From Bdellovibrionales bacterium (GTDB lineage Bacteria > Myxococcota > XYA12-FULL-58-9 > SYDY01), in the NCBI GenBank assembly GCA_005801425.1, contig SYDY01000025.1, positions 1 to 9,548 of the forward strand: a DNA stretch of 9,548 nt. The letters run 5' to 3'. A program made the translations under genes and the position numbers. The notes beneath the pieces are model-generated. The model had not been told where the DNA came from and searched no databases. It worked only from the letters and a program-made list of their open reading frames with translations. Shown here piece after piece: positions 1-4,910 of this stretch (position 1 is the first letter of the stretch; each line of letters starts with the position of its first letter).

Positions 1-79
1 ACAGTACGTAAAAGCATGAGATTGCCAAGTGTTTTCATTAATGTGCTGTAGCAGTTTCACTTGTTCGATCATGGGATAG

Positions 80-108
80 CCTGGGTCCCCGCCTTCGCGG
101 GGATGACG
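80..108. repeat. REP-like palindromic repeat, GC-rich hairpin
   Basis: The unit contains tccccgc-cttc-gcgggga (86-103), a perfect 7-bp stem with a 4-base loop, flanked by ctgg and gatgacg. From memory this 'CGTCATCCCCGCGAAGGCGGGGACCCAGG' type is a widespread dispersed intergenic repeat in proteobacteria. Only one copy is in the window, so its repeat status rests on recognition and not on copies seen here. Confidence 0.65.
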
Positions 109-160
109 CCTTGATACGATTCTGATTAACCGGAAGTGGTATTACTGCCAACTGCATTTT

Positions 161-188
161 CTTTGCGCCTTGGCGGCTTGGCGCGAGA
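161..188. repeat. Dispersed intergenic repeat of the 'tttgcgcctt-ggcgcgaga' type
   Basis: The sequence has gcgcc (165-169) facing ggcgc (180-184) around a 10-base loop. It resembles the common bacterial intergenic element that reads roughly ctcgcgccaag...ccaaggcgcaaag on the other strand. A single copy is present in this window, so the family assignment is from memory. Confidence 0.5.
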
Positions 189-207
189 CATTTCTTGAAA
201 AAATTAG

Positions 208-247
208 GCTGGGTTGCTTCGCCCGATGACTCGGGCTCGCAATGACG
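208..247. repeat. REP-like palindromic repeat, 'cattgcgag...gaagcaa' type
   Basis: The inner stem is gcccga-tgac-tcgggc (221-236), 6 bp with a 4-base loop. An outer stem pairs ttgc (214-217) with gcaa (239-242) across a small internal bulge. On the minus strand it reads as the familiar cattgcgagccc...gcgaagcaaccc element found scattered in many proteobacterial genomes. It begins about 35 bases past the stop of the 574-residue gene, so it may act as a transcript-end structure. There is no clear T-run on the minus strand. Confidence 0.6.
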
Positions 248-281
248 GATGACTTTTATAATTGTTCGAATTCTAATCAAG

Positions 282-2006
282 TCATTCTAGATCGGTTTCA
301 ATTTTTGTTGGATTGAGTTTTGGCGTAGGGTGAGTCAACATATCAACCGCACTCATGAGGCCTGCAACGACCATATTGGATGCCGCCAACTGGGCTGCCG
401 TTTCTTGATGCAAATCACGCAATGCATCGCTTTGCGTGCCCACCTGAGTCCAAAGTACACTCATCGAAGCATTTCGCATCTCGTCTATATCCCCTGCATC
501 AACATGTGGCGCACCAACACGCGCCGCCTGCAAACGAAACTTCTCCATAAACCTTGCTTTGGGGGATAACGTTGCCAAGTCTGGCGTCCAAATTCCCCAG
601 CTTCCATGTTCGGGCAAACAAGCGCCCGTAGGATGCAATACGATATTCTCTTGCATATGACCCCGCAACCGCATTTGACCGCCGGTGCTTGTGATCACCA
701 TCGCGGTCGCATCGGTGAGTGCTGCTTGCGTGGCATCGCTGAGTGTTCGCGGTAAGGTCAAACTCAATGCACCCGGGAAATCTTTGTTGGGGGAACGAAG
801 AACACGAAGCAGATCTTTCACTGTTTTTGGCCCTTTGGCTGAAGCAGGCCACATGCCCACAGTTTCCGCAGGACGTCGCAACAAAATAACCGGCCGCACT
901 TCTTGTTTGGGGTCCGTGGCGACATGCGCAAGACGTCGCATCACCGCTTCAACACCCTCATCATCGCCAGCACCTATCTGGCTTTGCACAATCGCAAATC
1001 GCGGTTTTTCACTGCCTTCATGATGCGTGATCTCGCGAAGTAGAATATGCACGAGTTCTTCTGCTGATAGTTTTGCAATCGGTGTTTTTTCGTCGATGTG
1101 TGGACTTTTCGATTCCTCTAAACGTGCCAACGAACGTCCTGCACCATACGCAAACGTTGCGATCGATCCCTTCATGGGTTCGGCCCACATGCATGCACGT
1201 CCTGCATCCCACAAAAATGCGTGATCGCCTGTATTGGGTGGCGGAACAATCACCATGCCGCGCTTGGCAGAAATCCACGGTTGCATATTAAGCGACGCAC
1301 TGCACGCCACACCCAAAAAGATGTCACACGGCCGATCATCGCTCTGAAGCCTATAATGAACAACGCTGTCGTTCGTGATTTCTTGGCCCGCGCACAATTT
1401 TTTTGCCTGCTTCTTTCCAAAAGCATGTTCCAGTGCATGGGTCGTTCGATCACCCGCCTGCTTGTAAATCCAAACAGTCATAGGCACATGGGCAGCCTCA
1501 AGAAATTTCGTTAACGTTTCAAGGCCTTCGCCCGCGGCATCACCGCAACCACGCATGGTGTTGCTCTGGGACTGTCCTGGATATTCTGTAAGTTTTGCGC
1601 CTGGTGCGGTGGGATCCGCAAGGCAATTGGTGAGCCAATACCCCAACGTCCACTGATGTTCATGAACCACACGCAATCGTTGCAGTGCAGGCTCAGAGAC
1701 CGTCCATGATCCGTTTGGATTTTGCGATGCCATCGGTGCTGAACGCGGAAAACATACTTCAGGAATTTCGGGGGTAACTCCCGGTGGCAAACGTCCTTCT
1801 TCATTGGGGCGGATTGTCTTGCCTGTGAGGAGGATGCTGCAACCATCAAAAGAATGGGGATGTACATCGCTACTGGATGCCAACGTAGACAGCGGCTCCG
1901 ATGATGGTGTTTTGGCTTCGGGAGAACCACGGGGTTCTTTGAAATTTACTCTATCAAGGCTCGCCATGGACAATAAGATACACACATCCGCGCGCAGAAT
2001 AAACAC
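282..2006 (-). CDS. Hypothetical protein, possible GT-B glycosyltransferase-like fold
   Basis: I do not recognise a named family. The frame encodes up to 574 residues from a GTG at 2004-2006. An in-frame ATG at 1965-1967 (residue 14) is an equally good start, since neither has a clear ribosome binding site. Residues 1-100 are low-complexity and Ser/Pro-rich. From about 150 the order of elements resembles a two-domain GT-B enzyme. There is a GCGDAAGEG segment followed by a helix and the strand VPMTVWIY (151-181), then a CDIFLGVACSA strand (227-237). A second Rossmann-like half follows: PRFAIVQSQIGAG (335-347), RPVILLRR (371-378) and LPRTLSDATQ...AMVITSTGG (418-443) leading to IVLHPTG (455-461). 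The layout recalls EarP-type and UDP-sugar transferases, but signature residues are not conserved well enough to claim activity. The C-terminal 50 residues are helical with a hydrophobic patch (541-557). It lies 18 bases downstream of the CAP lipoprotein gene and may be cotranscribed with it. Confidence 0.82.
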   Translation of the reverse strand: MFILRADVCILLSMASLDRVNFKEPRGSPEAKTPSSEPLSTLASSSDVHPHSFDGCSILLTGKTIRPNEEGRLPPGVTPEIPEVCFPRSAPMASQNPNGSWTVSEPALQRLRVVHEHQWTLGYWLTNCLADPTAPGAKLTEYPGQSQSNTMRGCGDAAGEGLETLTKFLEAAHVPMTVWIYKQAGDRTTHALEHAFGKKQAKKLCAGQEITNDSVVHYRLQSDDRPCDIFLGVACSASLNMQPWISAKRGMVIVPPPNTGDHAFLWDAGRACMWAEPMKGSIATFAYGAGRSLARLEESKSPHIDEKTPIAKLSAEELVHILLREITHHEGSEKPRFAIVQSQIGAGDDEGVEAVMRRLAHVATDPKQEVRPVILLRRPAETVGMWPASAKGPKTVKDLLRVLRSPNKDFPGALSLTLPRTLSDATQAALTDATAMVITSTGGQMRLRGHMQENIVLHPTGACLPEHGSWGIWTPDLATLSPKARFMEKFRLQAARVGAPHVDAGDIDEMRNASMSVLWTQVGTQSDALRDLHQETAAQLAASNMVVAGLMSAVDMLTHPTPKLNPTKIETDLE

Positions 2007-2024
2007 ATAAAAACAGATATTTAC

Positions 2025-2639
2025 CTAAAATGGTCCGGGAGCCTCAGGAGCCGGTTTCGCCAAGATCAGGGTCCAGAGCGTCCCAGCTTTCCCCTGGGCA
2101 GTCCCCACGCCCACGTGGGAGTGAACACCAGCCATCATATTCTCGCAATGACCAGGGCTCTCAAGCCATGCCTGAAGAACATCCTCGGCGGATGTGAAGC
2201 CTTCGGCGATATTTTCGCCTACTTCTGAATACACAAATCCCGTCGATCGCACACGTACACCCACACGCGCACCTTCGGGACTTGCGTGATCCACATAATT
2301 CCGTGCGGACATATCCAGACTGTGCAAACGCGCAGCACACGAAAGCTTGTCATCGTAGAGAACATCGGCAACGGGCTCTCGCCACCCCGCTCCTTCGCCA
2401 CAATCGACGCCCTTGCGACGAAGTCGATTAAGCAACGTGACCAATGTTTTTTCCTGCGCAGACGAAGCCTCAGGCCATGCATTGGTTAGACTACAATCGG
2501 CAGCATTGATCGGCGAATTTGATGGAACGGTATTTGACACACGGGGCCGAGGGGAATGAGAGACAACAGGCGCGCGCGACACATCGCCACACGCCATCAG
2601 CGTTACAACGCACAAAAAGAATAATGCGACTCTCCCCAT
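2025..2639 (-). CDS. CAP (SCP/PR-1-like) domain lipoprotein
   Basis: The 204-residue protein starts at an ATG and has a lipoprotein signal peptide: MGR, a hydrophobic core, then LMAC with the lipidated Cys at residue 17. Gly at +2 suggests outer-membrane retention rather than inner-membrane. Residues 18-60 are a Ser/Pro-rich linker. Residues 62-195 are a CAP domain: helix with H106, YVDHASPEG (115-123), GENIAEG (141-147), and AWLESPGHCENMM (157-169) with H164. H118, E142 and H164 fall where CAP proteins place their metal/active-site residues. Cys49, 80, 101 and 165 could form disulfides in the periplasm. Bacterial CAP proteins are exported. Their molecular role is mostly unknown, with lipid or ligand binding and peptidase-like activity proposed, so no substrate is claimed. 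The gene lies between the 171-residue gene (49-base gap) and the 574-residue gene (18-base gap), on the same strand. Domain assignment is firm; function is not. Confidence 0.93.
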   Translation of the reverse strand: MGRVALFFLCVVTLMACGDVSRAPVVSHSPRPRVSNTVPSNSPINAADCSLTNAWPEASSAQEKTLVTLLNRLRRKGVDCGEGAGWREPVADVLYDDKLSCAARLHSLDMSARNYVDHASPEGARVGVRVRSTGFVYSEVGENIAEGFTSAEDVLQAWLESPGHCENMMAGVHSHVGVGTAQGKAGTLWTLILAKPAPEAPGPF

Positions 2640-2688
2640 CCATCGACGAACCTAACGGCAGTGGGAAGAGAAGTCGAGCGGAGATTTT

Positions 2689-3204
2689 TTAGCCCGCAAT
2701 GTTCTTAAGCACTTTGCGAAAACCATCGCCGTGATCTTTCATCACCGTACTCACCAAACCATATTCACGATCGAACTGCATGGATTTGTGTTGGATCATC
2801 AAATAGACGACATTCATCAGTCGACCGCGTTCTGCCATCTCTTCGGTTTCCTGAAAAACCTTCATCAAAGGATTGCGCGCTTGCATCTGCGCTTGCGCTT
2901 CAAGACGCGGGTTTTCGAACGTGAGTACTTCGGCCGTTTCGCCATCGCTCACTTCGCCCTTTTTACGCGCGGGACCTGAGTATTTGCTCTTTGCCAAACC
3001 TTGCGCAATGGCGGCATCAATGACCTGCTTGCCCGCGGCTGGGTTATTCTTCGCACTTTCCTTGCCGGACGCAAGACCGTTTTCAAGCACGCGTGCAAAC
3101 GCCATGCGATTGGACACCTGGGTTTGTTTTACTTGCTGTGCATTGCTGCGTCGAAGTTCATCCGGTATTCTAGATTCAAATCCCATACTAAGCATTATCG
3201 GCAA
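2689..3204 (-). CDS. Hypothetical protein, small, charged and mostly helical
   Basis: No family is recognised. The frame is 171 residues from a TTG at 3202-3204. ATG codons at residue 4 (3193-3195) and residue 7 (3184-3186, MGFESRIPDEL) are also plausible starts, and none has a strong ribosome binding site. There is no signal peptide or membrane segment. Residues 15-100 are Ala/Lys/Gln-rich and probably partly disordered. Residues 100-170 look like amphipathic helices (RLEAQAQMQARN, then FQETEEMAERGRLMNVVYLMIQHK), ending in FRKVLKNIAG. The short length and hydrophobic-patterned C-terminal helix are loosely reminiscent of small secreted rod or needle-type subunits, but this is weak and no secretion genes are in the window. 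It lies between the 234-residue gene upstream (64-base AT-rich gap) and the CAP lipoprotein gene downstream. Confidence 0.8.
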   Translation of the reverse strand: MPIMLSMGFESRIPDELRRSNAQQVKQTQVSNRMAFARVLENGLASGKESAKNNPAAGKQVIDAAIAQGLAKSKYSGPARKKGEVSDGETAEVLTFENPRLEAQAQMQARNPLMKVFQETEEMAERGRLMNVVYLMIQHKSMQFDREYGLVSTVMKDHGDGFRKVLKNIAG

Positions 3205-3268
3205 ATGAATATTTAGGTTGTGTTATTTCCAGAAAACGCAACAGTTACGTATACTTATGCATCACAAG

Positions 3269-3973
3269 TCAAACAAACGTCTCAAACGTGGGCTCAAGCG
3301 CGATAAATGCACCCGACACAAAAACCTTGGTGTCGGCCTTACAACCCAGCGGGAGCTGATCAACCGTAATCGATGCTTTGGTCGTAAATGCACCCGACAC
3401 AAAAACCTTGGTGTCGGCCTTACAACCCAGCGGGAGCTGATCAACCGTAATCGATGCTTTGGTCGTATAGGTCTCTTTGGTTATTTTTCCCTTAAACGGA
3501 ATATTCTGCTGGAAATCACGAAACACGATGATCGGTTGCCTCACCCCAGCGCCGACAAATTCATCGCGCACTTCAGCAAACGCCCAATGGGATTCTTCGG
3601 GTTTTGTACCGCACATAAAAACAGCGAACATCGTTCCTTCTTTGTACTCTTTCATCTGGGCAAGTAACTGTTCCTCAGGAACAACATCGATCTGTTTTTC
3701 CGCATTGATGACCAAGTGACTTGCATCAAGCCGATAACCTGGTTCTGCTTTGTCTGGGCCAAAATGCCCCGAGAGAAGCTCCAGCATCGGCCCCACCTGA
3801 TAATTGGCATCAAGCCCAGCAATAGACACATCGGTCACGCCTTTGCTTTGCGCCCATGTCATCATGAACTGGCGCTTCACTGTGGCATTCCCGAAGGAGT
3901 TGCGAAATTGGCCGCTGAACGCCCCATGGGAACTCGAACTATCAAGGCGCAAAAAGCGTTGGAATGGTATCAA
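3269..3973 (-). CDS. Hypothetical protein with duplicated C-terminal segment
   Basis: The function is not recognised. The longest frame is 234 residues from a TTG at 3971-3973. A GTG at 3878-3880 (residue 32) and ATGs at 3863-3865 and 3860-3862 (residues 37 and 38, MMTWAQSKGV) are alternative starts. The shorter forms would clear most of the overlap with the small plus-strand ORF. No signal peptide or membrane helix is seen. The body (40-165) looks like a folded mixed alpha/beta domain with motifs such as VTDVSIAGLDANYQVGP (46-62), MFAVFMCG (115-122) and PIIVFRDF (147-154). Residues 170-196 and 197-223 are identical 27-residue copies (TTKASITVDQL...FVSGAF) made by an exact 81-bp tandem duplication. 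Each copy has two predicted beta strands. The tail after the second copy is only 11 residues (IALEPTFETFV). Either the duplication is recent or this clone carries a lengthened variant of a single-copy gene. Confidence 0.72.
   Translation of the reverse strand: MIPFQRFLRLDSSSSHGAFSGQFRNSFGNATVKRQFMMTWAQSKGVTDVSIAGLDANYQVGPMLELLSGHFGPDKAEPGYRLDASHLVINAEKQIDVVPEEQLLAQMKEYKEGTMFAVFMCGTKPEESHWAFAEVRDEFVGAGVRQPIIVFRDFQQNIPFKGKITKETYTTKASITVDQLPLGCKADTKVFVSGAFTTKASITVDQLPLGCKADTKVFVSGAFIALEPTFETFV
3304..3467. repeat. Exact 81-bp tandem duplication (two copies)
   Basis: Copy one is 3304-3384 and copy two is 3385-3465, with two more matching bases (3466-3467). I find no mismatch between copies. The match ends at 3303 (a against g at 3384) and at 3468 (t against a at 3387). 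The period is 81, a multiple of three, so the reading frame of the overlapping minus-strand gene is kept and a 27-residue segment is doubled. Perfect identity, including third codon positions, points to a young event. Confidence 0.97.
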
Positions 3974-4150
3974 TCGATCATCGCTTCTAAGCCTGATCGG
4001 GATCGCCTACGGGGCATGGCGCACAATGCACATCACGCCATCCGCGCAAATGCACACGCAATGCTCGCAAGCTATACCGATGAACGCGATGCCACGGCGC
4101 TTGAAGAAAAAATTGGGATCGCACTGGAAGAAAAAGACCAGCGGGTTTGA
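3908..4150 (+). CDS. Possible small Ala/His-rich helical protein on the plus strand
   Basis: No family is recognised. The frame encodes about 80 residues from a TTG at 3908-3910, preceded by aaggag at 3894-3899 with an 8-base spacer. An ATG at 3926-3928 would give 74 residues but lacks a good site. The product looks protein-like: MGTRTIKAQKALEWYQ, then a His/Ala-rich stretch (MAHNAHHAIRANAHAML) whose histidines could line one helix face, then an acidic/basic helix ending EEKIGIALEEKDQRV. It fills the only gap over 150 bases between minus-strand genes. Its TGA ends one base before the hydrolase stop (4152-4154), a tight convergent packing. Against it: it overlaps the longest version of the 234-residue gene by 66 bases on the other strand, and the frame stays open further upstream as an antisense shadow. 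It could also be a degraded remnant. Confidence 0.42.
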   Translation: MAAERPMGTRTIKAQKALEWYQSIIASKPDRDRLRGMAHNAHHAIRANAHAMLASYTDERDATALEEKIGIALEEKDQRV

Positions 4151-4151
4151 A

Positions 4152-4910
4152 TTACAACAAACTATTTCCATGCAGCATAGTCAAAACAGCATCACAGTAG
4201 TCGGTTGCATAGAACGTTGCGATGGCGCCCTGATACGTATCAAGGGTGGCTTCGGCCGCCACATATCTTCGTTTTTCAACCCACGACAAAAGACCCGCGC
4301 CCGGTAACTTACAGCCCGGGATGGTACGCTCAAACCACTTCGCGCCGTTGGAACAGTTGTAAGGATGTCCTGCACTTCTTAGAACATCGGGCAGGTCATG
4401 GGCCGCCGCCCACGTATAAAAAGAAGCGTCGTCCTTCGCCCATGTGATGAGCGTCGGGATCGCAATCGATGCCATGAAATCTTTATTAGACGGACACACG
4501 GGGTGCGTTAAAACAAGTGCCTTGACCTCTGGGAGTGTCGCGGCGCCTTGGCATGCTATTTTGCCACCCACGCTGCGCCCCGCAAGCACGACATCATGCA
4601 ATGCAAGAGAATCGATCACCTGCCTGATCACATCAACCGCTTGAACTTGATCTCGAAACGCATCCTTGGACCCGGTGCTTTCCCCAAATCCAGGCATGCT
4701 CAAGCTCAAAATATTCAGCCCTTGCGATGCCAAGGGCGCCATGATCGGTTCCCATGCATGCCAATCGCTTTTTGCGCCATCACCGTGAATGGCAATCATC
4801 GTAAGACGTGCATCAGGTGGCCCTTCCATTTTTCCGTGCACGCGACCGTGGGATGTGTCGATAAAGACATCATGAACACCGGAGGAATATGGTTTATTAA
4901 AAACGCTCAT
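4152..4910 (-). CDS. Alpha/beta hydrolase
   Basis: The 252-residue protein has the full single-domain hydrolase pattern. An IHGDGAKSDWHAW oxyanion region lies at 41-53, SMPGFGEST at 71-79, and the nucleophile elbow GRSVG at 111-115 with Ser113. An acid follows a strand in LITWAKDD (Asp160 or Asp161), and AGHPYN has His182 as likely base. The short Asp-to-His spacing and AGHP motif recall ABHD14-like proteins. After His182 there are 70 more residues, longer than usual, and a second 'PGAGL' segment (203-207) looks like the common PGAGH site without its His, so the triad call is likely but not certain. No signal peptide is seen, so it is probably cytoplasmic. Substrate is unknown. The ATG overlaps the TGA of the 604-residue gene (atga, 4910-4907), which indicates translational coupling. 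Only a distant GAGG precedes the ATG. Confidence 0.93.
   Translation of the reverse strand: MSVFNKPYSSGVHDVFIDTSHGRVHGKMEGPPDARLTMIAIHGDGAKSDWHAWEPIMAPLASQGLNILSLSMPGFGESTGSKDAFRDQVQAVDVIRQVIDSLALHDVVLAGRSVGGKIACQGAATLPEVKALVLTHPVCPSNKDFMASIAIPTLITWAKDDASFYTWAAAHDLPDVLRSAGHPYNCSNGAKWFERTIPGCKLPGAGLLSWVEKRRYVAAEATLDTYQGAIATFYATDYCDAVLTMLHGNSLL

Larger units (their letters stand above)
1..281. other. Intergenic region built largely of palindromic repeats
   Basis: No credible gene is seen here. The minus-strand reading frame across it translates repeat sequence (for example SSPRRRGPRLS and HCEPESSGEA), which is the usual false translation of dispersed proteobacterial intergenic repeats. Three different repeat types lie within 170 bases and are listed separately. 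The region sits just downstream of the 574-residue minus-strand gene, so its hairpins could help end or protect that transcript. Positions 1-79 show nothing I can name. Confidence 0.7.

Noticed and set aside
201-207. Catalytic-triad loss in the hydrolase (protein residues 201-207, PGAGL instead of PGAGH)
   Set aside because: A better His candidate exists at residue 182 in AGHPYN, similar to ABHD14-like proteins, so inactivity is not claimed. These coordinates are protein residues of the 4152-4910 gene.
38-280. 80-residue minus-strand ORF
   Set aside because: It is a translation of dispersed REP-like repeats (typical strings SSPRRRGPRLS and HCEPESSGEA) and has no independent sign of being a gene.
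3205-3273. Promoter in the AT-rich gap upstream of the 171-residue gene (TTGACT near 3268-3273 on the minus strand)
   Set aside because: No -10 hexamer sits at 16-18 bases from it, so the match to a sigma-70 promoter is not good enough to annotate.
3304-3467. CRISPR-like array
   Set aside because: There are only two directly abutting copies with no spacer and the repeat is in-frame coding sequence.
3218-3667. 149-residue plus-strand ORF that also contains a duplicated segment
   Set aside because: It is the antisense shadow of the 81-bp duplication in the 234-residue minus-strand gene; the repeat keeps any frame open on both strands.
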